64,000 nucleotides of DNA from Trema orientale (GCA_002914845.1 JXTC01000003.1:3203828-3267827); one strand, 5' to 3'; shown: positions 1-11,814, counted from the first letter of the stretch. Notes: generated by a model not told the origin, from the letters alone. Numbers and translations are program-made.

Positions 1-678
1 TTCTCTGCTGTGATAACAGACCAAGGAAAGTTTCCTACTACAAGAAGCACATTCACATGCAAAGTCCTAACTCGGACACAATGATAAAAAGATTTAACTT
101 CCTCTGCTACAATCCAAAACTTCATTCAAGAAAAAGCACCTTCAGCTAGGTGCAATTCACAAACATAGTAAGTACAACCAACAGATGCAGTTTCTTTCAC
201 CCAACTCGTTCAAATGGGCCGGCATTCAAGAATTTTAAGAAACCCACTAAGTTAACCGCCAAACCGATTGAAACTAACAAAGATATGCCAAGATCCTCCT
301 CCTGAGATATCAAAACTCTACAACAAAAATGCACAAAAGTACAATAATAATATTTACAATCGCATGGCTTTTCTCAACCTATTACTCTCCTCTCCTAAGA
401 CCTAATTAACTTTCCGAGCAACAAACAAACAAAACTTCATTCATTCATATTGCCTTGTTCCATTTCTGGCCTAATAAATTTGGGCATATATATTGCATAC
501 TAATCCACAACAAAACCTAATTCAAAACAATTCAAACAAAATCAAAGCGGTTTCCAGAACAAACAGTGGTTCAATACAATGGAGAAGGAAAAAAAAAAAA
601 AGAAATTTGCACACAAAACAGAGAAAGAAAAGCATTATGCCTAATAATGGTGAAGTAGAAAGAGAAAAGAGAGCATAC
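1..678 (-). other. probable first intron of the 679-903 gene
   Basis: No coding stretch with a recognisable family is visible here on either strand. Because the minus-strand exon at 679-903 ends in a splice donor (gtatgc), this AT-rich stretch is most simply the start of its first intron, with the rest of the gene left of the window. It could instead include the 3' end of another transcript; the sequence does not decide. Confidence 0.4.
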
Positions 679-903
679 GCGGTCGATGAAACGGGGGTCG
701 AATTCGCCGGAGAGAGCGCCATTGATTTTGCCTTCGAACTCGCAACGAATTCTCCTCAGTGGTTTAATGGCGGTCAGGCGTGAAGAAGAAGAAGAAGAAG
801 AAGAAGAAGAAGGAGGAGGGAAGAATCTGGTGGTGGTTGAAGTAAGAGTTGGTCTGAAATGAGGGCTTAGGTTTGGAAGAGGAAGCACCGATATTGACTC
901 CAT
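679..903 (-). CDS. First exon of an unidentified, probably plastid-targeted protein
   Basis: This exon encodes 75 residues from an ATG at 903 down to a donor (gtatgc) whose G is at 678. The N-terminus MESISVLPLPNLSPHFRP is followed by a Thr/Arg/Phe stretch, a run of ten or so serines, and then RLTAIKPLRRIRC. This Ser/Arg-rich, acid-poor composition ending in R-x-R-C is typical of chloroplast transit peptides. The segment after it (residues about 54-75: EFEGKINGALSGEFDPRFIDR) looks like the start of a mature domain, but I do not recognise the family. The serine run is coded by a CTT/TCC microsatellite, so its length may vary between individuals. The frame stays open past the donor for about 36 codons of Phe-rich, non-protein-like sequence, which is why I end the exon at the donor. 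The rest of the gene lies outside the window. The product is unknown. Confidence 0.55.
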
Positions 904-1337
904 TACTACTCGATTCTTCTAAGAGGGAGAGGCATTCAATGAATGGAAGGAAGAAACTGTTAAAGTACTAGAAAGGAAAACCAGGCGCGAATTTGCCTTT
1001 TTCCCCTGCTCAACTACACTCTACACATTACACACATCATACATGTTCTAAAACATTGTCTTTTCTTATTTTTATTTTAATTATTAATTTGGGTCTTACA
1101 ACGTTTACTATTGTTCATCTATTCCTGAATTCTACGGTGCTATGAGGCACTATTTTTGGCATCATCATATGCACAATGTGCAATTATAATCAATCAATTA
1201 GATACGTCTACGTTGTGTCGGGCACCAATATATATAGTCTGTAGCATTATTGCTACCCTAAATTTTATCCATTACTCTCAGTTTTTTTTTTTTTAAATAA
1301 ACGATTACTCTAAGTTATATTAAAACTAAATTTGAAT
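904..1337. other. Upstream region of the 679-903 gene
   Basis: This stretch holds the 5' UTR and promoter side of the minus-strand gene, followed by AT-rich spacer. I see no unambiguous TATA box or other gene in it. Confidence 0.3.
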
Positions 1338-1579
1338 ACTCCCAAGGGTGGTCAAAGTGGCAAGGAGCTTGAACTTAAGGCCTTCTCTCACTTAGGGAGG
1401 GTGAGGTCATGAGTTCGAGCCCCCACGTCGCCCTTGGGAGCCCAACCGAATGGAGAGGGTGAGGTCATGAGTTCGAGCCTCCACGTCGCCCTTGGGGTCC
1501 CAACCGAATGGAGGTGGCTCTGGGAAGTGACCCGCCACCGGGATCTCATCCGCCCTTTTTTATTATCAAAAAAAAAAAA
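1338..1579 (+). mobile_element. tRNA-derived SINE with an internal 58-bp tandem duplication
   Basis: The body starts with a tRNA-like A-box region (ggtggtcaaagtggcaagg) followed by a B box (gagttcgagcc) and ends in an A-rich tail. It is flanked by a 13-bp direct repeat, actaaatttgaat, at 1325-1337 and 1580-1592, which is the target-site duplication left by LINE-mediated insertion. A 58-bp unit containing the B box and the conserved cccaaccgaatgga end is present twice, at 1397-1454 and 1455-1512, so this copy has two B boxes. It cannot code for protein. Confidence 0.88.
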
Positions 1580-1644
1580 ACTAAATTTGAATTTCATATC
1601 ACGCATATAAAGTTATTTAGATACCATATTCTTTAACAAATCCC

Positions 1645-2444
1645 GCTCCATTTGGAACCCAAATTTTAGAGAGAAAAAAAAAATTGTGAGCAAAAGGTCA
1701 AAAAAAAAAAAGAAAGAGAAATATTTTTCCTACAATTTTATATAATTTTATTTTAAAACTATTGGCTTTACTAATTAGTGTGTCCAAATTCTATATACTA
1801 AGAAAATAACATCAAATCTAATTTTTGTTTTTGGGTGCACAAATAGTCTCTAAAGTATCCACTCTGTGACAATTTGGTCATCAAAGTTTTAATTGCAGCA
1901 GTTAAGCCCACAAACTTTCTGATTTGTAGCAATTTAGTCCCTAGACTGTCTAAATTGCAAGCTTTAAATTCTTGACCAAAAATACACATAAAGAGCACAT
2001 GGTGGCATCTGAAAGTGTATTTGAAATGTAAGTAAGGAATTTTATGCATAAAAATTTTCTACAAATTTGAAACTCCTAGAACACTAAAAAAGGTAAAGAA
2101 TGTATCTTTTATTCTCTTCAAATCTTTTTGTTCGATTTATTTTCCTTTAAATATACTTTCAACTGCTACAATGTGCTCCTCACCTATGTTTTTGGTTAGA
2201 AATTTAACAATATGTTGCAATTTAGATAGTTTAGAAACTAAATTTGTTATAATCAGAAAGTTTAGGGGCTTAATTGCCACAATTGAAACTCTGATGACCA
2301 AATTACTACAAGTGTGATAGTTCAAGGATCATTTGTGCCATAAATTCTGTTTTTCTCATTTTTTATTTGAATCCAAATAAGAGAAAATGGAATCTCTTAT
2401 ATTTCCTTCCTTTTTCCTCCAAAAATCCAGGTTCCAAATAGAGC
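1645..2444. mobile_element. Harbinger-like MITE hosting a second MITE
   Basis: The outer ends are gctccatttggaacc at 1645 and its near complement ggttccaaatagagc ending at 2444. They resemble the ends of the clearer element at 8882-9610. The interior carries the separate foldback MITE at 1832-2340. A clean target duplication is not visible, so the boundaries are less certain than for the other copies. Confidence 0.45.
1832..2340. mobile_element. Foldback MITE, copy A (same family as 18203-18713)
   Basis: Long imperfect inverted arms run inward from both ends; the right end (tcatttgtgcca) complements the left (gcacaaatagtc). Arms and centre match the element at 18203-18713, including a shared core around gcatctgaaagtgtattt, and the lengths are almost equal (509 and 511 bp). 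The right flank is TAA. The left flank has decayed, so the duplication is not intact here. No transposase is encoded. Confidence 0.7.
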
Positions 2445-4140
2445 ATAAAAGACTAGAGAAAAATAAAGAACATACAGTAAAAATCCTCGTCAATGATGAT
2501 GATTGTCGTCGTTCAAACTAACTTGTTGCTCACCCCTCAACAATAAGACATTCATGGCGAAAACCCTCATTGTAGACGAGAATCGTGACCTTGTTCGGGA
2601 GCATAGGGAAAGAGCTATAGCTCTTTGATGAGATCCAAAAGGCATCGAAGGATGAGGGTAGGAAAAAAATCATGGATGACCAAATTCGAAACAGAACGGA
2701 GTCGGATCGGTAACATCTAGTTTTTTTAACCATATTCAAGTTTGTATTCGACGTTATTGAAAAGAAAATGTATATTTTTATAAATGAGCTATTACTTGTC
2801 CCATATTTCACCATGAATTTTAAAAATTGGTCAAAATTAATATTACACTTATTAATTTCGCCAATGGCCCTCAACTTACACTGTACTACTTTGACACCAA
2901 AATTTTCTAACTTTGATAATAGATTTTCCTGGACTATAATTTTCTTGCAATATTATCCTTATTGTAAATATAAATGTGGAACTTTAAAGTATAATACTAA
3001 TTTTAGGGGTTAATATAAACAAAAAATCATAAATCGGAGATTGAAGTGAATTAATTAATTTTTTTTAGGCTAATTATCACATGAGGTCTGCAACTTTTGC
3101 TCAACCTATCGCTTCCTATTCATTTGTTTGTAGTTGTAGAATTTTTTTTTTTTTTTTTTTCGGGCTCAAGATTGTAGGACTACCCTAATCTTGCTGTTTT
3201 GTATGTTAAATCGCACGTGCTGCTCATATGAAGGATGAAGGATTACAAAGGTAATTGATTTTTTTAAAAAAAAAAATTTGGACACTTATACCTAAATTTT
3301 CAAAAATAATACTAAAAATACGACTTTTCTAAAAGATTATTTTTTCATATGACATTCAATGATATTATTCTAAATATTTTTGCTGTAAGAAACTAAAATT
3401 AGTTTCTTGGTTCTTAATAACCAAATTGGTTTCAGGTTTTCAGCAACCAAATTAGTTTCAAGTAATATTTTTCTTTAATTTCTAATAATAACCTTTGTTT
3501 TATGGTTTTCGGTAATCAAATTGGTTTTTTTGGGATCTAGTTATTGATTTCTCTATTTAATGATTACTAATTTCTCTAATTTCTATGAGGTTAATGGTTA
3601 CTATATTTGGGCATAAGTGATGTGAGTGTCTCGTGCTAGCACGGTGGTCGTCCCGTGCTAACATGGTGACTAGCACTTTTAGAAATCAACTTGGTTTTTG
3701 GTTTCTAGGAAATAACGCAATTGGTTTATTGCAATCAAAATATTTAGAAAAATATTACTTAATATCGCGCGAAAAAATAGTTTTTTTTTTTAAAATTGTA
3801 TTATTATTATTATTATTATTATTTAAAAAGTAGTGCTGGGTTTATCCTCCAAATTGTAGGGTTTAGCGGGAGGATTCATTCGGTACTGGAAAATATAATA
3901 GTAATAGTAATGGTTTATTGTAATAATAGTAATAGTAATGGTTTATTGTGAGATAAGAGTTTTGTGTTTCTATAGAATCATTCAACTGGACTTTGCAAAA
4001 CCTTAATTGGTATCGATATATCCTTTTCGTTAATTTTGTGCAGCATGACTTGCATTTATATCTTGATTTCTTGTATTACTTCCAATTCTTCTTAGTGTGA
4101 TTTCGTCGAGTTGTTGGTGTTATTGATAGTTCAACTCCAA
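2445..4140. other. AT-rich spacer with simple local repeats
   Basis: I see no gene. Between about 3390 and 3730 a motif close to accaaattggttt recurs several times. At 3901-3949 a 28-bp unit ending tggtttattgt is tandemly doubled. There are also T-runs and a short ATT microsatellite near 3800. Confidence 0.5.
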
Positions 4141-4671
4141 AACTTGGTACACTCTTTCATGAATCAGAGTGTACAATTGCCAAGTCTTACTATCTTGGTT
4201 GCGGTGACTTCCGCAGGCAGGGGAATGGGGTGACATAGAAAGCGGTAACTCATTTGAATCTGCTGTTGATTTCGAACGGAGGATTTTTTTGGTGATAATT
4301 CTGGAAGAAGTCCAACGACAGATGGAATTTTAAAAAAAAAATAAATAAATAAATAAATAAGAGCTTGATAGACTTGGGAAGGGTCGGGATAGCTAATAGC
4401 TTTGGTTCAAAAGTGAATGCGGAGAGGAATTCGACTGCGTTGGACGGATTAGATGAAAGCTTTGACACATTGCAGGACGGAATGGGTTTGAAGTTAGAGA
4501 AAGCAGCCACGTGTGTTGAATTTGATCCTGCAGAAATATCACAAGAGGATTTACACTTGTCTTATAATTGCACCAAACTATTAATTTTCAAAGTATTTTG
4601 GAAAATACTATAATTTTGAATAACGTACATATTTTCCTATGTCACTTATACTACAGGAAGACACAAATTAG

Positions 4672-5308
4672 TAGGGGTGTCAATTCGTATCGACAGGTCG
4701 GGTTCGTGTCGGGTTGAAATCTAATATATACATAAATTATGTCAACCCGAACCCGACCCGTGACCCGTCGTGTCAGAAAACCATCAACACTAATCCGACC
4801 CGCACCTAAAACGGGTTGACCCGAACCCGACCCGCACAAACCGCTTTGGTGAATAACAACATCCAACCCACAACCCGATTTTGACCCGTCAATCCGTTTT
4901 TGACCCGCCAACCCGCTATGACCTGTATTTTTTTACTTATATTTTCTTTTTCTAAGGCTATTATTGTCTCATTTTAAAATAAATAAATTAGGGGTAATTT
5001 ATAAATATAATTAATAACTTATAATTCCAAACACTTACATTGTACAAATTAAATATATCTATAATAATAGTCATAAACAAATTAAATAAAAAATATTTTT
5101 ATAATTTAATTATATATATATTTGTTGGCGGGTCAAACGGGTCAAGTTCGTGTCAAGCGGGTTGACCCGAACCCGATCCGTTTTTTTATTCGTGTCAGGC
5201 TGGTCGACCCGAACCCGACCCGCACCCTTTTTCTTCAACCCTAACCCACAAAAAATCGTGTCGTGTTCGTGTCGTGTCGTCGTGTCGTAACCCGAATTGC
5301 CACCCCTA
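4672..5308. mobile_element. hAT-type MITE with 8-bp target duplication
   Basis: The ends are inverted: TAGGGGTGtcaattcg at the left and cgaattgcCACCCCTA at the right. The flanks carry an exact 8-bp duplication, caaattag, at 4664-4671 and 5309-5316, as expected for hAT transposons. The interior of each arm is full of short repeats built on gacccgaacccgacccg and its complement, giving a long snap-back structure around an AT-rich centre. No transposase is encoded, so it must have moved with an enzyme from elsewhere. Confidence 0.9.
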
Positions 5309-5856
5309 CAAATTAGCAATTGGAGGAAGTTTGATGGATTTGGGCCAATGCTACTTATTCTAGCTTTGTTACAAGAATGACATATATTCCCATATTTGCT
5401 TGTTTTCTGCCCCTCTCCTTTTTTCTCTTCTCTAAGCAGTACGACTTTTTATATAGGATCTTGATCTAAGGAAGCCAGGAGTTCGTAGACCTCCCCAAAG
5501 GGCTGAGTTTAAAGTGCAAAAAGCATAACTTCATTTAATTTATCTGTCGTTTTGTCTCATTGTTTAGTGTGAACAGATACTTCTTGTCATGGAAAATAGT
5601 TTTCTGAATGCTAGTCTAGAAGTGGGGGGCTTTGATCATTGTATTTGTAGGTCACACCTAAAAGGCTTCTTAATTGTGAATTACTTTATGCATATGTATT
5701 CTGAATCTTGCTGGTATAATCTGAGTCCTTGATTCAATGTGTTAAAAAATTTTTGTCAAAAATAAAATTTAAACCATTTATATAAGAGGCAGCTCAGCTT
5801 GAACAAGGCAATGCTGGAGATGGTAATTTTTTTTTTTTTTAACCATCAATGATAAC

Positions 5857-6078
5857 GGTGCTTGCCTTCTGTTTTGGATTGAGCAGTGTATTGGTGGTCA
5901 GTGATTCAGCGTAGTTAATTGCCGTTGTTTCTAAAGATCATAGAGAGGAACACAACGCATGATACTTGGTGCTTGCCTTCTGTTTTGGATTGAGCAGTGA
6001 ATCAGTGCTGAGTTTACTTGATTGCCATTGTTTCTAGAGAAGATAGAGAGGCAAACAATGCAGAGTTTATTTTTTTCT
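5857..6078. repeat. Two-copy tandem repeat, period 111 bp
   Basis: The sequence ggtgcttgccttctgttttg starts at 5857 and again at 5968, and the similarity continues through gattgagcagtg and ttgccgttgtttct versus ttgccattgtttct. The unit lies in what was an intron of the bS18m relic. The copies differ at scattered sites, so the duplication is not recent. Confidence 0.75.
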
Positions 6079-6720
6079 CTCAAATTTAGCAGTTGTAATT
6101 CATTCATATTACAAGTCCTTAACTTGAATTTTGATATTATGAGGGTGGGGGACTGGGCATGTAAAAAGCTCAACTGACCTCCTCATCTCCTACGGTTAGA
6201 AATGTGGATGTATTTTCACACAACCTGTTAGCTCTATCTGTTAAGAAAAGTTATGAGCTGGTTATTCTATTCAATCATATTTCTCTTGTATTGGCAGTCA
6301 TGTCTCAAATGTTGTTTTAGGTAGCCCTTTCTATTGGACTTAAATTGGTAATGCTGTCATGGGGCCAGTTTCATTTTACAAACCATGGTTGTAGTCTGTA
6401 TCCTAGATCATGTTTTCTAGTTTTGTCCTGACAATGAATGTATTCTCTGTCGCAGAACGTGCGATTTCTTGCAAATTTCTCAACAGAGGCTGGAATCATT
6501 ATCGAAAGGAGCCAGGTGAAATTGAATTGTTTCTTCAATGAACTTTTAACTTGATGAACTTGTGTTCAACGTGAATGTTCCATCATTTCATTCCTTTTTC
6601 ATCTTGTAGACTGGCTGCTTTTCTGAGGGGTTTGGATTGTACCATCCTTACTCCGCAGAGCCCAAATATATGAAGGTTGAGGGAAAACTTTGTTACTGGG
6701 AACCCTCTAGGTCCCTTCAA

Positions 6721-7771
6721 CTTCAGAAGCATCTCACTTTTTCCGAAACCTGTATGGAAGTTTTGCTTAGCTTGGATTGTGATTTTATTAGAAGGGCTTA
6801 CATATGTGGCAATGACATTTTTTTTTGGCAAGTTAGTTTGGTGGCCACACTCGTGAAAAATAATGGCAAACTGAAACTTGATGTGGAAGGGAGGTTTTTA
6901 TTTCTTATAATTTTAGCAATGGTCATAGAATAAATTTTATGAAATATGGTACTTTTGACACTAGCATTCCACTCATATTGCATAACGATACATGTCTCTC
7001 TAGTTATTGATAGTTACTGAGATACTAATGGCCTCCATGGAGAATTACATCAAAGTTGGTTTAAGGAAAAAGCTTTTCATCCTTACTGAAATTACCCCCA
7101 AAAAAAAAAGAAAAAAAAAGGAAAAATCGACGGCTGTGAGAATTTAATTATAGTGGGCTTTACTAACTTATATGAAAACTACGGAAGTTTCACAAGTAAT
7201 GTTTTTATCCCATTTTAGATTCAACGTCTCATTAAAATTGTATTAGAGAATTTAGATTTAGATGAGTAATATTAATGTTATGTTTTTAATCTTAATTTAG
7301 AGTATTTAATGATGACCTAAACATGAGATCTACATAATACCCGCTGAGATACTTCTCCAAAAATGAGAGAATTATAATCCCCCCATCTCTTTCATTTTTC
7401 GTTCATTTTGTTTTTCATCAAAAAACCAGGTCCAACTAGAGCCATAAAGTCAAATGTTTTGACCTCCTTCCTTCTTCATTAACACACTACTTTTAATATT
7501 ACAAAGTACAAACCTCAAAGAATACATAGTTACTCCAAGCAGGTGCCTTGAACATGTGCCATACCTTTCTCCAACTCACCAAGGCGGATCCATTTACAAG
7601 CATTACCTTATTTCGAATTCCGAGCACGAGCATGGCACATGCTAACAAAAACCCTTTCTTCAACTTACCAGGACTGGTCCATTTACAAGAATATCCCTTC
7701 GCATACCATTAAAAAAAAAAAAACGGTTGCTCAATATACACAAGAGGAATACAAAAATGCAATGAAATGAA
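6721..7771. other. Spacer downstream of the kinase gene
   Basis: This holds the likely 3' UTR of the minus-strand kinase gene (next to 7771) and AT-rich spacer. At about 7425-7445 the sequence ccaggtccaactagagcc resembles the right end of the MITE at 8882-9610, but no left end was found, so I do not call an element. Confidence 0.4.
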
Positions 7772-10700
7772 TCAAACAGAAAACTCTTTCGTCTCAATGC
7801 TCTGGTCGTATGGTGAAGTGAAGGTTGTTACGGTAGCAGCAGCTGATGATTCCGAAGTCAAAGTTGAACTATCCAGTTTGTCTGAGGCAGAGGGTAGATT
7901 ATAAGACGACATCATATCGTTATACTTGGTTTGGGGCTTGGTAGTCTTCTGAGGGCCTCTTACTTTGAGATCCATGAAATCTGTTATCAAGCCAGGCTTT
8001 GTTATCTTACTGTCGTAAACTTCAATCTCACCGGTTAGCATCTTTACCACAGTTGACATTGAAGGCCTGAGCTTTGGAGCGTCTTGTGTGCAAAGAAGAC
8101 CAACTTTCATAAACCTGCAAGCCTCCTCAGCATCAAAATCTCCGTTCAATGCCGTATCCACCAATCCGACCAACTCTCTGCGTTCATAGAGTTCCCAAGT
8201 CTACAACAACAGAACAACAGGTCTCTGTGTCAGTAATAGTTAAACGAAGGATTCCAATTAATCCATAACGAACATGAGTGAGAAATCATGCAACAGTCTG
8301 GTCCTCCATGAGAATTGTTGATTTCCTTTCCTTTTTTTCCACTTTTCATTCATAAACTGCCATATTGCCTCTCAACTATCTTGAGATATGCTATGATAAG
8401 AAATGGCTATGCAAAGCCAGTAATTTTTTGGCTTTACAGCATCCAGAGGCATAATAAATGAACAAAAGAATACGGCATTGGTTGCAAAACCAAATGACGA
8501 TCGTATATTCATATTTGCCAGGCAGGTGGCGGTGGCCCTAAGGAATCAAATGTCAACTCTGGGAGCAAACCACAAATCTAACCACCCAATTTTAAACCGA
8601 AAAAGTACAAACTCCTCACTTATGAGCAGGGTCATCAAAGGATCATTGCACCACGTGAATACCGATGGAATTTATCCCCAGAATGCTAGTTCCTTGAGGA
8701 AACAATTTCAAAGCATTTAGGACAAATAAACTCTTTGCAATTTCAACATTCAAGAATAATTTTACAAGAAGGTCCTGTAATATGATTCCATGCGCTTGAA
8801 GTGAAAGAACAGTTCGGACCAATGATATGCTACTTGACTAGAGTCTTTGCAGACTAAGCATGTGCCTCAACAACACCTTAAGGCTCTGTTTGGAACATGG
8901 AAACTACAAGGAAAAAAAAAAAAATTGAGGGAAAGCCAAGTGAAAAAAAATGAAGAGGATTCTCACTAATTTTTATTTCCCTTGTTTGGTGGTTGGAAAA
9001 AATTATAGAGAAAAAAAAATACAAAGGTATAAATCAATAACTAGTATAAATTATATAGACTTCTTTCAAAAAATAAATAAATAAATAAATAAATTATATA
9101 GACAAAAAAAAAATAGCATTGAAAAAAAAAATCACAGAGATCAGGTCCCAGGCCCAGACCAAACCATTCTCTCGTGTGTGTAAATATATATAAATAGATA
9201 ATATGTTATATACAATACAGTATACGGAAGAGTATAGAGACAGAGATAGAGAGAGGAACATCAGATGAAAGAGATAGAGAGAGAGATAGAGAGAGGAACA
9301 TCAGATGAAAGAGATTGAAGGGAAAAATAAGAGAAAGCGATCTAAGAGAAAATGAGAGAACAGAGTGCATGGAAAAGAGAGAGAGAGATTGGATCATAAT
9401 GAGAGAGGAGCGAGAAAGAGAGGGACTGTTACACAAGTTGAAGAAAATAGAGATAGAATGATCTCAGCAACATTCTTCAAAAAATTTTCCCTCGACTTTT
9501 CTTCAAAAATTTTTCCTTTGCCTTTTCTGGTTGCCAAACAACAGAAAACAGGATTCCTCTGCCTTTTTTTTTTTCATTTCCTTATTACTTTCCAGGTTCC
9601 AAACGGAGCCTAAAGAACATCGTCTTTAATAAGATTCTTCTTCTTAATAAGAACCAGCTGGTCCAAATCAAATTTATAATCTTCCAGCATCTATATAATT
9701 ATTGACCCTATATGTCATTCCTTAGAACTTGAAAGAATGGTTTTCTTCCCTCTTAATCTACTTGGAGACCTCTTCAGAGGATGAAGTTGAAAAAAAAGAA
9801 CCACAACTAGGGAAATAATAAGTTAACCACTTTAATCATAAACACAGATACATAATAAAAATCTGACTACATCAGTTCAAACACAATAAACGCTTACCCT
9901 CTCAAGAAGATACTGTTCTTCAACAGGGAGTCGTGTATTTGTGTTGCATCTTCCGCTGACTATTTCGACCAGGAGGACCCCAAAACTATAAATATCTGCT
10001 TTCCTTGTTAGTTGCCCTCTTATCGCATATTCTGGTGCCAAATAGCCTCTAAAATAGCAAAAAGTAAATATAAATATAAGATAGTATACATTTTACAATG
10101 AGAGAGAGATTGACAAATGAATTTCTTAGAGGACAGAGATAGTAATACAGACAAGTGAAAAACTCTCACAACTTACACATGAAATATGATAGTTGATAGC
10201 TCATCTGATAAAGAAAGAATGTATAGTTGATTCTTAGCAATTCAATACACTTAAGACTTTGTTTCTTAGATTTCTTAAAGAAAAAGGAAAAATCCCTCCA
10301 CAAAGACTGTATTGTATGATTTATACCCCTTAATTCGTAAAGATAGCTAGAGAAAGTTGAAGCATAATTCAGTGATCTCAATTTCACTCAACCAAAAAGT
10401 GCAACAAAGGAGATCAAGATAGGTTTTGTAGTATACATGTGGAACATACATGACACCAAGTATGATATGTTGTGTGACCCACCCACGCAAGACAATGTAC
10501 ACCATGTTGCTAACGGTCATAATATATCTTTCAAGTATAATTATGTTACTTTGTTCTGTTTTTCATAACAAAAGATAAGGTGAAAAAGTAAAATAAAGTT
10601 GAAAAGGAAAACAGTAGCATTAGAACTTACATTGTTCCTGCCACACGTGTACTGACATGAGTCATATTTGACGGGATAAGTTTCGCTAGACCAAAATCAG

Positions 10701-11742
10701 AAATTTTTGGTGTCAGGTCTTTGTCAAGGAGAATATTGCTTGCTTTGATATCCCTATGAACAATATAAGGTCGTACTTCCTCATGAAGGAATGCCAGGCC
10801 ACGTGCGACCCCAATGCAAATTCTAAACCGTGTTCGCCAGTCAAACTGGATATTACTGTTGTTGTGACCTCCACCTGGAATGAAATGGCCTTGGAGCATT
10901 CAGTTTCTGTTTCGTTATACAATATGAGTAACACAGCTCTTGAAAAAAGAAGCTACAAACAAAGTATGTTCCTAAAAAAAAAAAACAACACATTACTGCA
11001 TCACCAACAGCTATAGACATATAAGAGCACATAACACATGCACACATGCTAAATAAATCAAATATTTCCTTCAAGAACAAAATTAAAAAGTACCAAGGAG
11101 AGTTTGGGCAAGACTATTATTCTCAAGGTAGTTGTAGACCAAAATTCTGTGATTTCCTTCAACACAACACCCATAGAGCTTAACTAAATTTTCATGCTCT
11201 ATCTTTGAGATAACATCAATCTCTGTCAGAAACTCCTTCACCCCTTGTTTTGATTCAGCGGAAAGAACTTTTATAGCAGCAAGCTTCCCATCTTTAAGCC
11301 GTCCCTGTACATCAACAATTAATATGTCAAGGATGTCTCATTTGTGAAAAAAGAGAGATACAGAACAATGTAAAAGAGTAAATCTGTAGTTACCTTGTAC
11401 ACAGAACCAAAACCACCTTCCCCAATTTTATTGGCTGGACTAAATTCTTCGGTTGCGATTCTTATTTCTTTATAGGTGTAGAGCTTAACATCATGAATTC
11501 CAGAAACTTCTGTTAAAAGGAAGAAGGTATACGTTAGGAAACTTTTGTGTTACATCAAATCATGCAGTATTCTGTGCAAAGTATCTTATTTCAGGCATAA
11601 GACCTCATGTAACAATGGAAAACGTATATAACTCTACTTTCACTCATAAGAAAGAATGGTGCAGCTTACCATCTTCAACATCGAAACCATGATTTCTTGC
11701 ATATTTCCCCCTCCTACTGAATAAGAAAGATATACAAGTCAT
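7772..11742 (-). CDS. Cytoplasmic-type Ser/Thr protein kinase, CRPK1-like
   Basis: Six coding exons, right to left: 11670-11742, 11394-11509, 11094-11304, 10631-10874, 9898-10048 and 7772-8200. All have GT-AG borders and consistent phase, giving 407 aa. The start [17 protein letters not shown] is short and basic with an early cysteine; there is no receptor ectodomain. The kinase domain is complete: glycine loop GEGGFGSV (54-61), Lys75 in AAIK, Glu91, HRD (173-175), DFG (193-195) and APE (219-221), so it should be active and of the RD class. Segments such as [29 protein letters not shown] and [15 protein letters not shown] are characteristic of the Arabidopsis At1g16670 (CRPK1) group of DUF26/LRR-VIII-related RLCKs. 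In Arabidopsis, CRPK1 is a plasma-membrane kinase that phosphorylates 14-3-3 proteins in cold and limits freezing tolerance; the same role here is inference. The Ser/Thr-rich C-terminal tail after the kinase domain is typical and variable. A 5' UTR intron precedes the start codon. Confidence 0.9.
8201..8880 (-). other. Part of the last intron of the kinase gene
   Basis: This is intron sequence between coding exons five and six. It has no coding signal I trust and no other element to the left of the MITE at 8882. Confidence 0.7.
8882..9610. mobile_element. Harbinger-like MITE in the kinase gene's last intron
   Basis: The ends ggctctgtttggaac and gttccaaacggagcc are inverted repeats with one mismatch. 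The flanks are TAA at 8879-8881 and TAA at 9611-9613, the 3-bp duplication typical of PIF/Harbinger elements. The interior is non-coding and contains a GA-rich block at about 9236-9330 in which a unit with gaggaacatcagatgaaagag occurs twice. It sits within an intron, about 290 bp from exon five. Confidence 0.8.
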
Positions 11743-11814
11743 AACTGAATGCTTCAGGCCCTTCCTGACTCAAGAGTCGATGAATTTTTCAAATGAAACG
11801 ACTTCAATGACCTG
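11743..11814 (-). other. Second 5' UTR exon segment of the kinase gene
   Basis: On the minus strand a T-rich tract and ctag acceptor precede caggtcattgaagtc, giving a 72-bp leader directly joined to the start codon at 11742. A stop in the leader sits shortly before the ATG, in line with it being untranslated. It is inferred from splice signals only. Confidence 0.45.

Larger units (their letters stand above)
4200..6720 (+). pseudogene. Decayed gene for mitochondrial ribosomal protein bS18m
   Basis: Four separated pieces match the order of plant nuclear genes for the mitochondrial small-subunit protein S18. They are an acidic Ser/Asn segment with a FERRIF motif near 4240-4300; LDESFDTLQDGMGLKLE at about 4445-4500; DLDLRKPGVRRPPQRAEFKV at 5457-5516, after a T-rich acceptor; and the S18 core NVRFLANFSTEAGIIIERSQ at 6456-6515, between a cag acceptor and a gtgaaa donor. 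In working genes the core continues TGISAKAQRK and ends around GLMPFTTMG. Here, after TG, that tail is absent. The first piece also changes frame across a T-run, a stop follows soon after the third piece, and the linker between the third and fourth pieces is lost. A hAT MITE (4672-5308) separates the second and third pieces. I read it as a dead copy. An alternative is a rapidly diverging, alternatively spliced gene. Confidence 0.65.

Noticed and set aside
493-783. Open frame of 96 codons on the plus strand
   Set aside because: It is Lys/Asn-rich low complexity and lies opposite the better-supported minus-strand exon with a transit-peptide pattern.
8478-8720. Open frame of 80 codons within the kinase intron
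   Set aside because: No family resemblance, and the surrounding exons prove that this is intron.
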